64,000 bases of DNA from Deltaproteobacteria bacterium (GTDB lineage: Bacteria; Desulfobacterota; Dissulfuribacteria; Dissulfuribacterales; QOAL01): NCBI GenBank assembly GCA_026995935.1, contig JALWNK010000062.1, forward strand, positions 23,916-87,915, read 5' to 3'. The notes under the pieces are model-generated. The model worked only from the letters and a program-made list of their open reading frames with translations. It ran no database searches and had not been told where the DNA came from. Position numbers and translations under genes: made by a program. Shown here piece after piece: positions 1 to 8,228 of the stretch (position 1 is its first letter; the number at the start of each line of letters is the position of its first letter).

Positions 1-61
1 GACTCAGCTGCACGGCACGGCGGGGTTTTTGGTTGCTATAACCCCGTCTGGGTCTTTATAT

Positions 62-240
62 AAACGGATACTGGTGAGATCAAACCTTGAATTTTAAACT
101 CTGCGGCAGCAGATCTGTATATATGCATGAGCAGTTAGTTATTTATTGGTGTTTTGATAAAACAGCTTGCCTCGGTGCAAAGGGTTCACTGGCTCATGGC
201 AAGTTAGAATCCTGCCTCAAATCTCAACAGATATCCGTTT
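62..240 (+). ncRNA. ssrS: 6S RNA (ssrS), regulator of RNA polymerase
   Basis: 6S RNA binds RNA polymerase holoenzyme by mimicking an open promoter. The sequence shows its hallmark, a long closing stem holding a large, mostly open interior: bases 62-70 pair perfectly with 232-240, and bases 71-80 pair with 221-230 except for one mismatch (G74/A227) and one bulge (A231), about 18 pairs in all. A further hairpin (166-171 with 198-203) sits in the 3' half, where 6S RNAs often have one. The length of about 179 nt suits the family. A plausible promoter lies just upstream (TTGCTA near 33-38 and TTTATA near 55-60), so the true 5' end may be a few bases inside the stem. In many proteobacteria 6S lies beside zapA; zapA would be left of this window. 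No family search could be run. Confidence 0.82.
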
Positions 241-260
241 CTAGAAAATAATTGGATGGG

Positions 261-293
261 GTGTGGCACTAGAATCCGGTATGGAGGCCACAC
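261..293 (+). promoter_or_regulatory. hairpin over the rny ribosome-binding site
   Basis: A perfect 7-bp inverted repeat (GTGTGGC at 261-267, GCCACAC at 287-293) ends directly against the rny start codon at 294. The Shine-Dalgarno GGAGG (283-287) lies in the loop and touches the 3' arm. The fold could limit access of ribosomes to rny and might allow RNase Y to regulate its own mRNA. The pairing is seen; the regulatory role is inference. Confidence 0.4.
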
Positions 294-1856
294 ATGATTA
301 ACCTGACCACAATATTTCTATTGGTGCTTTTCATGGCCATTGGTGGGGCCATTGGCTTTGGAGTCGCCAGGTTCCTTTTTTCAAAAAGACATCATCAGGA
401 TGTGGAAGAGGCCTCGCGACTGCGCAAGGAGGCAGAGGCAGAAGCAAGGCGTCTTCTTAAGGAGGCCGAGGTCCAGGCTAAGGAGGAGGCCCTTCAGTTA
501 AAGAAAGAGGCGGAGCGTGAGGTTGCCGAACGTCAGGGTGAGCTTAGGAGTCGCGAGAAGAGGCTTCTTCAACGAGAGCAGCAGATCGAAAAGAAAAAGG
601 AACTTGTTGATTCGAAAGAAATTGAGCTCCTTGAAAAAGAAAAGAGGATTCAGGCCACCGAAAACAGATTGAGGAATAGAGAAAAGGAGATAGAATCTCT
701 TATCACTGCCCAAAGGGAAAAACTTGAGCAAATTTCCGGCATGTCCAAAGAGGAGGCAAAGGAACAACTGCTCAAGAGCTTTGAAGCAGAGGTCAGACAG
801 GACGCAGGAAAGCTTCTCAGAAAAATTGAAACCGAAACCAAGGATCTGGCTGATAAAAAGGCCAGGGAGATAATCGCTCTGGCCATTGCCCGATATGCAG
901 GCGAATATGTTGCTGAACGTACCGTTTCCGTGGTGGCTCTTCCAAATGAAGAGATGAAGGGAAGGATAATTGGCCGTGAAGGACGAAACATAAAGGCCAT
1001 AGAGGCCGCCACAGGAATCGATATCATAATTGATGACACGCCTGAGGCCGTGCTGCTCTCTGGATTTAATCCGGTGAGAAGAGAGGTGGCGCGGGTCGCC
1101 CTTGAAAGGCTTGTCCTGGATGGCCGAATTCATCCGGCACGAATAGAAGAGGTTGTCCGCAAGGTCGAGAAGGAGATAGACGCTGCCATTAGAGAGGCAG
1201 GGGAGCAGGCCACCTTTGACGTCGGCGTCTATGGAATCCATCCAGAACTTGTAAAACTTCTTGGGAAGCTCAAGTTCCGGACCAGCTATGCACAAAATGT
1301 CCTTCAGCACTCGGTTGAGGTGGCGTTTTTGTGCGGGATCATGGCTGCAGAGCTTGGGGTGGATGTCAAGAAGGCAAAAAGGGCTGGTCTTCTCCATGAC
1401 ATAGGAAAGGCGGTTGATCACGAGGTGGAGGGCTCACATGCCATTATTGGGGCTGATCTTGCCAAGAAGTATGGTGAGCCAAGGGACGTCATTCATGCCA
1501 TCGCTGCCCATCACGAAGACGTAAAGCCAGAGTCGGTGCTTGCCGTGCTGGTACAGGCGGCAGACGCCCTGTCCGGCGCAAGGCCAGGGGCAAGGCGAGA
1601 GATGCTGGAAAGTTATGTCAAGCGTCTTGAAGACCTTGAGCGTATTGCCACATCCTTCAAGGGCGTTGAAAAGTCATTTGCCATCCAGGCCGGCCGCGAA
1701 ATAAGAATAGTGGTGAACAGCGACTCCATAACGGATGCTGACGCTGCTATGCTTTGCAGGGATATAACCAAAAAAATCGAGAGCGAGCTCACCTACCCAG
1801 GACAGATAAAGGTGACGGTCATCAGGGAAACAAGGGCCGTAGATTACGCGAAATAG
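294..1856 (+). CDS. rny: ribonuclease Y
   Basis: Endoribonuclease that starts mRNA decay from the inner face of the membrane. The 520-aa protein has the full family layout: an N-terminal membrane segment (about residues 5-28), a long charged coiled coil (about 35-170), a KH RNA-binding domain with [10 protein letters not shown] near residue 223, and an HD metal-dependent domain with LLHDIGK near residue 366 and a later HH pair (AAHHED). ATG 294 follows a GGAGG at 283-287. The gene follows the 6S RNA and precedes tyrS by nine bases, so rny and tyrS are probably cotranscribed. Family assignment is secure. Confidence 0.97.
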   Translation: MINLTTIFLLVLFMAIGGAIGFGVARFLFSKRHHQDVEEASRLRKEAEAEARRLLKEAEVQAKEEALQLKKEAEREVAERQGELRSREKRLLQREQQIEKKKELVDSKEIELLEKEKRIQATENRLRNREKEIESLITAQREKLEQISGMSKEEAKEQLLKSFEAEVRQDAGKLLRKIETETKDLADKKAREIIALAIARYAGEYVAERTVSVVALPNEEMKGRIIGREGRNIKAIEAATGIDIIIDDTPEAVLLSGFNPVRREVARVALERLVLDGRIHPARIEEVVRKVEKEIDAAIREAGEQATFDVGVYGIHPELVKLLGKLKFRTSYAQNVLQHSVEVAFLCGIMAAELGVDVKKAKRAGLLHDIGKAVDHEVEGSHAIIGADLAKKYGEPRDVIHAIAAHHEDVKPESVLAVLVQAADALSGARPGARREMLESYVKRLEDLERIATSFKGVEKSFAIQAGREIRIVVNSDSITDADAAMLCRDITKKIESELTYPGQIKVTVIRETRAVDYAK

Positions 1857-1874
1857 CGCATTAAGGTGTGGAAT

Positions 1875-3086
1875 ATGGAAACGGATATTGAAAAATCATT
1901 GGAGCTGATAAGAAGGGGTTCCGTTGAAATCATCTCGGAAGAGGAACTCAAAAAGAAGCTGGAAAAGGCCATAAAAGAAAAAAGACCCCTCAGAGTGAAG
2001 GCTGGTTTTGACCCAACTGCTCCTGATCTTCATCTTGGTCATACGGTGCTTATCCAGAAGATGCGTCATTTTCAGGAACTTGGCCATCAGGTCATATTTT
2101 TGATCGGTGACTTCACAGGCCTTATAGGTGATCCCACTGGAAAATCAGAGACCAGGCCGCCCCTGACCCCTGAGCAGGTGCAAGAAAATGCAGCCACCTA
2201 CAAGGAACAAATCTTTAAGATACTTGACGAGGACAAGACAGAAATTGCCTTTAACAGCAAGTGGATGAACAAGATGGCCTCCATAGACATGATACGCCTT
2301 TGTGCAAAGTACACGGTGGCCAGAATGCTTGAACGGGAAGACTTCAAACAGAGATTCCAGCAGCAAAGGCCCATTGCCATCCACGAATTCATATACCCTC
2401 TCATACAGGGCTACGATTCAGTGGCCTTGGAGGCAGACGTAGAGCTTGGGGGAACTGATCAGACCTTTAACCTCCTTGTGGGCAGACACATCCAAAAGGA
2501 ATACGGCCAGGAACCACAGGTGGTAATCACCATGCCCCTTCTCGAAGGACTTGACGGAATAAACAAGATGAGCAAATCCCTTGGCAACTATGTCGGGATT
2601 ACAGAGGAGCCGGATTCCATGTTTGGGAAGCTCATGTCCATATCCGATGAGCTGATGTTTCGCTACTACGAGCTCCTGAGTTCCAGGTCACTGGATGAGA
2701 TAGAGCAGCTTAAACGTGGTGTAGAAAAGGGATCCGTGCACCCCAAGGATGCCAAGGCACAGCTGGCCTACGAGCTTGTGGCCAGATATCACGGAGAAGA
2801 GGCGGCCAAAAAGGCCAGGGAGAGGTTTGAGGCCCAGTTTTCAAAGGGTCAGGTGCCGGAAGACGTTCCAGAACATCCCTTACCAACGGACTCGGAACAG
2901 AAGATTTTTCTTCCCAGGCTCTTAAAAGAGGCAGGTCTTGTAAAAAGTACCTCTGAGGCGAGACGGCTTATAAAACAGGGTGCAGTAAGTCTCAATGGTA
3001 CCAAGTTAAGGCAGGAAGAGATAGACAGACCCGGGTCTGGTGCCATTTTGAAAGTGGGTAAGAGACGTTACTTGAGGCTCGTTTGA
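1875..3086 (+). CDS. tyrS: tyrosine--tRNA ligase
   Basis: Charges tRNA-Tyr with tyrosine in the cytoplasm. The Rossmann catalytic domain carries the HIGH-type signature HLGH (near residue 53) and the KMSKS loop (near residue 231); an S4 RNA-binding domain forms the C-terminus (about 335-403). I choose ATG 1875 rather than the in-frame GTG at 1866, because AAGGTG at 1863-1868 then makes a normally spaced ribosome-binding site. The 403-aa length fits the longer bacterial TyrRS (TyrZ-like) group. It sits directly behind rny. Confidence 0.97.
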   Translation: METDIEKSLELIRRGSVEIISEEELKKKLEKAIKEKRPLRVKAGFDPTAPDLHLGHTVLIQKMRHFQELGHQVIFLIGDFTGLIGDPTGKSETRPPLTPEQVQENAATYKEQIFKILDEDKTEIAFNSKWMNKMASIDMIRLCAKYTVARMLEREDFKQRFQQQRPIAIHEFIYPLIQGYDSVALEADVELGGTDQTFNLLVGRHIQKEYGQEPQVVITMPLLEGLDGINKMSKSLGNYVGITEEPDSMFGKLMSISDELMFRYYELLSSRSLDEIEQLKRGVEKGSVHPKDAKAQLAYELVARYHGEEAAKKARERFEAQFSKGQVPEDVPEHPLPTDSEQKIFLPRLLKEAGLVKSTSEARRLIKQGAVSLNGTKLRQEEIDRPGSGAILKVGKRRYLRLV

Positions 3087-3157
3087 CGAATCTCCATTTC
3101 CGGCAAGGAAAGGGTCTCTATTCAGCTGCCATACTGTAAGGAGAGTTAAAACAAAAG

Positions 3158-3574
3158 ATGAATCAATGGCTGGGAAATGCTCTTGCCGCAATGTTGTGTT
3201 GGGGCCTGTGGGCATTTTTCCCAAAGCTGTCTCTTGCCAGGATATCACCAGCAAGCTCGGTCTTTTTTGAGGCATGTGGTGTCATGCTTACCAGCATAGT
3301 AGTGGTCTTCCTTCTCGGCCCAGGATTGGATAGTGACCTAGAGGGCAGTTTCTATGCGATATTAACAGGTATTTTCGGGACGGTAGGCCTCTATTTCTTC
3401 TTTTGCGCAGTCAAGACAGGCCCCATCTCTGTTATCTCCGCCCTTACCGCCCTATATCCCGTGGTCACCGTGGTACTCGCCGTTATTGTTCTCCATGAAA
3501 GACTGGAATTGAGACAGGTTCTGGGCGTGCTTCTTGCTTTTGCCGCTGCGGTACTTCTTTCCACTAAAAGTTGA
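3158..3574 (+). CDS. single-domain EamA/DMT family membrane protein
   Basis: A 138-aa hydrophobic protein with four to five predicted membrane helices that resembles one half (one EamA domain) of drug/metabolite transporters. Proteins of this half-size class are thought to work as dimers; the substrate cannot be told from sequence. The C-terminal helices around TALYPVVTVVLAVIVLHERL are typical of EamA proteins. An AAGGAGAG lies upstream of ATG 3158, although the spacing is long. The gene stands alone, followed by about 170 bases in which I see nothing until the terminator of the opposing gene. Confidence 0.8.
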   Translation: MNQWLGNALAAMLCWGLWAFFPKLSLARISPASSVFFEACGVMLTSIVVVFLLGPGLDSDLEGSFYAILTGIFGTVGLYFFFCAVKTGPISVISALTALYPVVTVVLAVIVLHERLELRQVLGVLLAFAAAVLLSTKS

Positions 3575-3736
3575 ATGGGGGAAATAATTGTCGTTGAACA
3601 GCCCCTAGGATCAACCCTCCAACAAAGTTGACAATACACCATTCCTGCAAGCAGAGACAAGGTGAAGGCGTGGGAATAAGAAAGCAGGTATTTCTCGCAA
3701 CCGCTTCAAAGTTAGGCGGGTCTTTAGCAAGAATTA

Positions 3737-3770
3737 GAAAAAATGAAAGGCCCGGTTATTCGGGCCTTTC
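3737..3770 (-). terminator. intrinsic terminator of the PEP-CTERM gene
   Basis: A perfect 10-bp stem (3745-3754 with 3761-3770, GAAAGGCCCG/CGGGCCTTTC) with a six-base loop. Read on the minus strand it is followed by a run of six U (complement of 3738-3743), about 45 bases past the stop of the gene at 3816. On the plus strand no U run follows, so it serves the minus-strand gene. Confidence 0.8.
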
Positions 3771-3815
3771 AACAGGACTCTATACCTCTAAGGGAATTTT
3801 CAAAAAATCAAACTG

Positions 3816-4526
3816 TTAAGACTTCTTTACTTTCTTGCGGGCAAAGCCTGCAAGACCGATCAGCCCTGTACCAAAAAGGAGAATGGTTGCAGGTTCGGGA
3901 ACAGGGGCAAGTTTGCCTGATACATTGACCTTGTAGTCATAGTCTGTAGGGACATTCGTTAAGTCATAAACAACATCCCAAGTGATAAGTTGGGATTTAT
4001 CTGTTGGTTGCACTGCATCCCGAAATTGTTCCATAAAATGAGAGTCATCCGTATGATAGAAAGTATGATTAATCAAAACTGCACTAATTCTATATTCCCT
4101 GAACCTCAATTTTTGAACTTTGATGTTTGTAGCTGAAGCAGTTAGAAACGGATCTCGATTCGGATTTGTACTATTTCCACCAATTCTAAAGCCTGCCGTT
4201 GCATTTGGATCAACATTTAAGGAATCATTTTGCCAATCGTAATTAAAACCGACGAAACTAAACCCCCAGATTAGCTGACCCAAAATAGGATCATTTGGGG
4301 CTACGAGGCTACTATCTAATCCGTCTTTGTCGGTATAACTGGTGACTTTGACCGTATTCAAAGGATTCGGAGATGTAGGCTGGGAATCCAAATCTATATA
4401 CACACTACCCTGAAAGTCAAGGGATGGTAACGGCAGCGCCCAACCCTGCGTAACCAACCCTCCTAGAACCATGAACAGACATCCAATGATGGACATCGCT
4501 ACCTTGTTGTAAAGCGTTTTTTTCAT
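3816..4526 (-). CDS. exported PEP-CTERM anchor domain protein
   Basis: A 236-aa secreted protein. It begins with a signal peptide (about residues 1-30, lysines then a hydrophobic core ending near WALPLP) and ends with a PEP-CTERM sorting signal: VPEPAT at about residue 209, a hydrophobic helix, and a basic tail ending KKVKKS. In known systems exosortase cuts at the PEP motif and the protein goes to the cell surface or matrix along with exopolysaccharide. The central part (about 35-205) matches no family I recognise and is rich in Asn, Asp and Ser. Exosortase is not in this window. The gene has its own sigma-54-like promoter (4685-4700) and terminator, so it is a single-gene unit. Confidence 0.85.
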   Translation of the reverse strand: MKKTLYNKVAMSIIGCLFMVLGGLVTQGWALPLPSLDFQGSVYIDLDSQPTSPNPLNTVKVTSYTDKDGLDSSLVAPNDPILGQLIWGFSFVGFNYDWQNDSLNVDPNATAGFRIGGNSTNPNRDPFLTASATNIKVQKLRFREYRISAVLINHTFYHTDDSHFMEQFRDAVQPTDKSQLITWDVVYDLTNVPTDYDYKVNVSGKLAPVPEPATILLFGTGLIGLAGFARKKVKKS

Positions 4527-4684
4527 ACTACCTCCTCATCTATTTTCATTAATTCAATTTCAAAAACATTAGCTTCTCTAGTCTCTAAATCTTTACCATC
4601 CTTCTGCTTATTTTTTTCTCCGTACCTATATTGCACCCCCTTCTCCCAAATTTTTTTGCAAAACAATTTAAATACCTACTTTTC

Positions 4685-4700
4685 TGCATTGGCCGTGCCA
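4685..4700 (-). promoter_or_regulatory. sigma-54 promoter for the PEP-CTERM gene
   Basis: Read on the minus strand the bases are TGGCACGGCCAATGCA. Against the sigma-54 consensus TGGCACG-N4-TTGCW only one base differs, and the GG and GC dinucleotides have the required spacing. Transcription would start near 4673, leaving a leader of about 145 bases before ATG 4526. An inverted repeat lies immediately upstream (TTTCACAC 4705-4712, GTGTGAAA 4730-4737). PEP-CTERM genes are known to be sigma-54 controlled in some bacteria (PrsK/PrsR). The remaining 4527-4930 sequence is AT-rich and shows no gene. Confidence 0.72.
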
Positions 4701-4974
4701 GCTGTTTCACACTTTTTTATCCAAAAAGGGTGTGAAAATAGAGGTTAAATTAACTGCGATATTTTTCAGTGGAAAAGTTTTGCCATTTGTGGAACTTTTT
4801 TTCCGGAAAAATGAATTCCCATTTTTTTTCCACTTCCATTTTTTTATAGAATCTTCAAAAGGGGCCTTTGGTTCATTTCTACGTTTCTGTCAGCCACCTG
4901 AAATGAAATAGAGTTTTTTTCGCCTCGGCCATTCCTTGCTGCCTTTAACGCACTTTCGTGGTAATATTTCCCCC

Positions 4975-5400
4975 ATGGAAGCGACGGTTTTCTCCCAGAT
5001 ATTAGAGGTATCCCTGGATACAGGCCCTGATATCAAGGACATCACAAGGGCTGCCGAAAAAGTAATAAGGAGTTCCGGGGTCAAAGAGGGCATCATCCAG
5101 ATGAACGTAATTGGTTCAACTGGCTCACTTACCACCATTGAGTTTGAGCCAGGGGTGGTGGAGGATCTTAAGGATGCCATAGAGCGGATGGCCCCTAAAG
5201 ACTTGGTTTACAAGCACGAACTTGCCTGGCACGACGGAAACGGCCACAGCCACGTGCAGGCGGCCCTTCTCGGCCCTTCCATTTCCTTATCCCTAATGGA
5301 TGGAAGGCTTGTGCTCGGTACATGGCAGCAGATAGTTGTAATCAACCACGACAACAAACCTAGAAAGAGGAAGATCGCCTGTACGGTGATTGGAATATAG
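4975..5400 (+). CDS. YjbQ/UPF0047 family protein
   Basis: A 141-aa cytoplasmic protein of the YjbQ (UPF0047) family, whose E. coli member has weak thiamine phosphate synthase activity; the physiological role is not settled. The family signature is clear in the second half: NGHSHVQAALLGPS, then GRLVLGTWQQI and a terminal basic stretch. I start at ATG 4975, which gives the usual family length; an in-frame upstream TTG (4936) would add 13 unconserved residues. There is no Shine-Dalgarno, and a TAATAT at 4962-4967 would place transcription start about at the ATG, so the mRNA may be leaderless. It ends 15 bases before the TraB-like gene. Confidence 0.85.
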   Translation: MEATVFSQILEVSLDTGPDIKDITRAAEKVIRSSGVKEGIIQMNVIGSTGSLTTIEFEPGVVEDLKDAIERMAPKDLVYKHELAWHDGNGHSHVQAALLGPSISLSLMDGRLVLGTWQQIVVINHDNKPRKRKIACTVIGI

Positions 5401-5415
5401 GAATTCCCAACTCTT

Positions 5416-6633
5416 ATGAACGAAGGCGTTAACGAAGCAATAAAAGAAAAAGGATCATCCAGTACAGACTCAAATAATGTCACAAGGGTTTCTGTATTAG
5501 GAAAGGAAATCATCCTTGTGGGCACCGCCCACATCTCCAGGGAGTCGGTGGAGCTCGTAAAGAGGGTGATCCACGAGGAAAGGCCGGACGTTGTATGTGT
5601 AGAGCTTGATGAAAAGCGCTACAAAGCCATCTCGCAAAAGGAGCGTTTTGAACAGCTTGATATCAAGAAGATCATTAAGAGCAAGCAGCTCACCACCCTT
5701 ATGGCAAACCTGATCCTTTCTTCCTATCAGAAAAAGCTTGGCGAAAAAATAGGAGTCATGCCTGGAAGCGAGCTCATAGAGGCCACAAGATGTGCTGAAG
5801 AGCTTGGCATACCCATAAGGCTTTGCGACAGGGATGTGCGCACCACGCTCCTTCGGGCCTGGAGGCTCACTCCCTTGTGGAAGAAGGGGAAGCTTCTTTC
5901 AAGCCTGATCTTAAGCCTTTTTGACGATACTGAGGTGACTGAGGAAAAGCTTAGGGAGCTGAAGCAGTCAGACGTGATCTCAGAGCTTATGCAGGAGCTT
6001 GGTGATGCCATGCCCGAGCTCAAAAAGGTCTTGATTGACGAAAGAGATACCTACCTTTCAGAGAAGATAAAGGAGGCCGATGGTAAAAAGATAGTTGCAG
6101 TAGTGGGGGCTGGCCACGTTCAAGGCATCAAGAAGGCCCTCCTGGAGGACAGGAGCCGCGAGATGGAGGAGATATCCGCTGTTCCGCCCCTTTCCCCCCT
6201 TTGGAAGGCGGCAGGATGGGCAATACCTGTCCTCATTGTCGGAGCGGTCATTTTCTCTGCATGGCAGAAGGGGGCAGTGGTTGCAGGTGATAACGTGACC
6301 TACTGGGTGCTTGCAAATGGCATTGCCTGCGCCATTGGTGCCGCGGTTGCCATGTGCCACCCTTACACCATAGCCGCAGCCTTTGCGGCAGCTCCCATTA
6401 CGAGCCTTACTCCGGTGATAGGTGCAGGTTACGTGACCGCCTTTGTTCAGGCAGTTGTAAGGCCCCCGGTGGTAAAGGAGATACAGAATGCCTCAAAGGA
6501 CATTGCCTCTTTAAGGGGCTGGTGGTCCAATAAGCTCCTTAGGGTCTTTCTTGCATTCCTTTTGCCAGGGGTGGGAAGCATGGTTGGAACCTGGCTCGGT
6601 GGTTACAGGATCTTTAGCAGCCTTTTCAGCTGA
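5416..6633 (+). CDS. TraB/PrgY-like membrane protein
   Basis: A 405-aa protein of the TraB/PrgY family, named after a plasmid pheromone-shutdown protein and distantly related to Tiki/GumN proteases. The N-terminal domain has the family pattern: ILVGTAHIS near residue 35, VCVELDEKRY near residue 60 and VVGAGHVQGI near residue 230, which together carry the conserved His and Glu proposed to be catalytic. The C-terminal part (about 255-400) has several membrane helices. Chromosomal copies are common in anaerobes and archaea and their role is unknown. The short spacing behind YjbQ suggests cotranscription. Confidence 0.85.
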   Translation: MNEGVNEAIKEKGSSSTDSNNVTRVSVLGKEIILVGTAHISRESVELVKRVIHEERPDVVCVELDEKRYKAISQKERFEQLDIKKIIKSKQLTTLMANLILSSYQKKLGEKIGVMPGSELIEATRCAEELGIPIRLCDRDVRTTLLRAWRLTPLWKKGKLLSSLILSLFDDTEVTEEKLRELKQSDVISELMQELGDAMPELKKVLIDERDTYLSEKIKEADGKKIVAVVGAGHVQGIKKALLEDRSREMEEISAVPPLSPLWKAAGWAIPVLIVGAVIFSAWQKGAVVAGDNVTYWVLANGIACAIGAAVAMCHPYTIAAAFAAAPITSLTPVIGAGYVTAFVQAVVRPPVVKEIQNASKDIASLRGWWSNKLLRVFLAFLLPGVGSMVGTWLGGYRIFSSLFS

Positions 6634-6727
6634 TAGAATTTCCCGGCCCAAAAACAATAAAGTTTCCTAAAAACTCGGCTCATGAGGGTTACTTTGTGCT
6701 TGAGATGCCATGACCGGAGGTTTTTTT

Positions 6728-6997
6728 ATGAATATTTCAAATGACATAAAATCAATAAGTTATTTGAAATCCAAGGCTGCAGATCTTCTTAAATATATTA
6801 ATGAGACGCACCGTCCTGTTATTATTACGCAAAATGGTGAGCCAAAGGCAGTACTCCAGGATCCAAAAAGTTTTCAAGATATGCGAAATGCCATTGGTAT
6901 TTTAAAGATTTTGTCCTTAGCTGAAAACGATATAAAAACAAAACATTGCGTGTCAAATGAAGAAGTTATGAAAATCATTGAAAATAAGTTGGGATGA
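6728..6997 (+). CDS. Phd/YefM family antitoxin, apparently orphan
   Basis: An 89-aa protein of the Phd/YefM antitoxin family: an N-terminal DNA-binding fold (residues 1-60, with ISYLKSKAADLLKYI and PVIITQNGEPKAVL) and a C-terminal tail that would cover a toxin. ATG 6728 has GGAGG at 6716-6720 with good spacing, better than the upstream in-frame start at 6710. A RelE/ParE or Doc toxin would be expected immediately downstream, but 6998-7174 shows no recognisable toxin. The region is AT-rich compared with its neighbours and is probably acquired. Confidence 0.85.
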   Translation: MNISNDIKSISYLKSKAADLLKYINETHRPVIITQNGEPKAVLQDPKSFQDMRNAIGILKILSLAENDIKTKHCVSNEEVMKIIENKLG

Positions 6998-7174
6998 CGG
7001 GTGGAATCCGAGTTTGAGGTTAGTGGGGGAATTATAATTGTCGCTGACCACGCTGAAACCGTCAAACCTTTTGAAGATAGGTTTTCTAAAGGCAAATCGT
7101 TGGTCTTCCTCTCCATAGAGACACCTGACTCTGGATTTTGGGCCTCTAAATCAAGTGCGCCGTGGGATTTTTTC

Positions 7175-7203
7175 TTGATCTTTGTATATTCTGTTCATAT
7201 ACT
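7175..7203 (+). promoter_or_regulatory. promoter of brnTA
   Basis: TTGATC (7175-7180) and TATACT (7198-7203) are separated by exactly 17 bases, a good housekeeping-type promoter. Transcription would start at about 7209-7211, which is the ATG of brnT itself, and there is no Shine-Dalgarno, so brnT should be translated from a leaderless mRNA. In known systems the BrnT-BrnA complex represses such a promoter. Confidence 0.65.
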
Positions 7204-7209
7204 AAAATC

Positions 7210-7518
7210 ATGGACGCGGAATCAAAGAAGCTCTTGCAGGAGTGTACCGGGTTTGAATGGGATGATGGCAACAAAAATAAGAACTGGATTAAACACAAAG
7301 TAAGTAATAGCGAATGCGAACAGATTTTTTTCAATCATCCTCTTATTGTTTCCGTTGATGCTAAACATTCAAATCTTGAAGAGGGATATTATGCATTAGG
7401 TACTACCGACTTGGGCAGAAAGCTATTTGTTGTATTTACCATTCGGAACAAAAAAATACGGATTATTTCAGCAAGAGATATGAGTCGAAAAGAAAGAAGG
7501 ATTTACGAGGAAATATGA
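7210..7518 (+). CDS. brnT: BrnT family ribonuclease toxin
   Basis: A 102-aa toxin of type II toxin-antitoxin systems; BrnT has a RelE-like fold and cleaves RNA. The family signature is present: FEWDDGNKNKNWIKH near residues 15-30, and the C-terminal pattern VVFTIRNKKIRIISARDMSRKERR. ATG 7210 fits the family N-terminus. The stop overlaps the next start (ATGA at 7515-7518), so toxin and antitoxin are translationally coupled, with the toxin first as usual for brnTA. Base composition is AT-rich compared with flanking housekeeping genes. Confidence 0.92.
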   Translation: MDAESKKLLQECTGFEWDDGNKNKNWIKHKVSNSECEQIFFNHPLIVSVDAKHSNLEEGYYALGTTDLGRKLFVVFTIRNKKIRIISARDMSRKERRIYEEI

Positions 7519-7826
7519 TGAAGAAAAAATTACCTAAATTTAAAGATGAAGATCAGGAGAGGGAATTTTGGTCCACGCATGACTCAACAGAATATATTGA
7601 TTGGGATAGCGCTGAAGAGCTCATACTTCCCAACTTGAAGCCATCTTTAAAAACCATCTCATTACGTTTACCTGAGCATCTTTTGAACGAGCTCAAATTT
7701 CTGGCCAACAAAAAGGATGTACCTTATCAGTCATTATTAAAGATGTTTTTGGCAGAGAGGGTTCAGGCTGAAATTAGTAAACTAGGTCGTAATACCTTGA
7801 AAGTTAAGGAAAAAGTAACCCAATAA
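7515..7826 (+). CDS. brnA: BrnA/CopG-type antitoxin
   Basis: A 103-aa antitoxin partner of BrnT. The N-terminal half (residues 1-50, with FWSTHDSTEYIDW) should wrap the toxin; the C-terminal half has a ribbon-helix-helix DNA-binding domain (KTISLRLPEHLLNELKFLA, then helix QSLLKMFLAERV). The unit would neutralise BrnT and repress its own promoter. It overlaps brnT by four bases. Role is known from the family; assignment rests on domain pattern and gene order. Confidence 0.88.
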   Translation: MMKKKLPKFKDEDQEREFWSTHDSTEYIDWDSAEELILPNLKPSLKTISLRLPEHLLNELKFLANKKDVPYQSLLKMFLAERVQAEISKLGRNTLKVKEKVTQ

Positions 7827-7835
7827 AAGGGTACA

Positions 7836-8130
7836 CCTGACCGCTGTTCCGTTGCGTCCGGGCTAGTGGTTTTGTCGGCTTCCTAGCTTCATTGTTAGCC
7901 TGGCGAAGAAAATGCAACGGTTTTTCCCCCTTTTGCCGCGCCGAGCACGGAAGTGACAGGCCCGGTCAGGCCCCGAAGGGGTGGCGGCATGGACGCCGCC
8001 ATGGGCTGACGGCCAGGATGGCCCTTTCAGCCCACCAGGGCCAGTTGCTTCCGCGCGCAGGATTAAAGCGGCAACGGGGCGCCGTTTTCTTTGGTTCTTT
8101 CTTTTGGGCGAGCAAAAGAAAGAACAATTC
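7836..8130. repeat. GC-rich structured non-coding element
   Basis: No convincing gene lies between brnA and 8229. This stretch is sharply GC-richer than the AT-rich genes before it and is full of inverted repeats: GGCGGC/GCCGCC (7983-7988, 7995-8000), GGGCTGA/TCAGCCC (8003-8009, 8027-8033) enclosing GGCCA/TGGCC (8011-8015, 8019-8023), and a perfect 12-bp hairpin GTTCTTTCTTTT/AAAAGAAAGAAC (8093-8104, 8113-8124) with loop GGGCGAGC. Sequences of similar appearance are, from memory, scattered through other proteobacterial genomes, often miscalled as small proteins. It may be a mobile or REP-like element or a structured RNA. Element borders are approximate; 8131-8228 shows nothing more. Confidence 0.5.
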
Positions 8131-8228
8131 TCCGCCTTGTATCTACGACACCTGTAAGCAAATACGAATTGGCATGCTATACATTCCCTGCCGCTGATCA
8201 TGTCTTTTTTTGGGGGGGGACTAGGCCA

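Noticed and set aside
261-276. TGGCAC before rny as a sigma-54 promoter
   Set aside because: The -12 half lacks the needed GC at the right spacing (TCCGG instead of TTGC), so it fails the consensus.
498-1421. 307-aa minus-strand frame inside rny
   Set aside because: Composition is that of the complement of a coiled-coil gene; no motifs, and rny is certain.
7001-7303. GTG-started 100-aa frame after the Phd antitoxin, in the place of a toxin
   Set aside because: No toxin family pattern, no Shine-Dalgarno, and its last third overlaps the start of the well-supported brnT in another frame.
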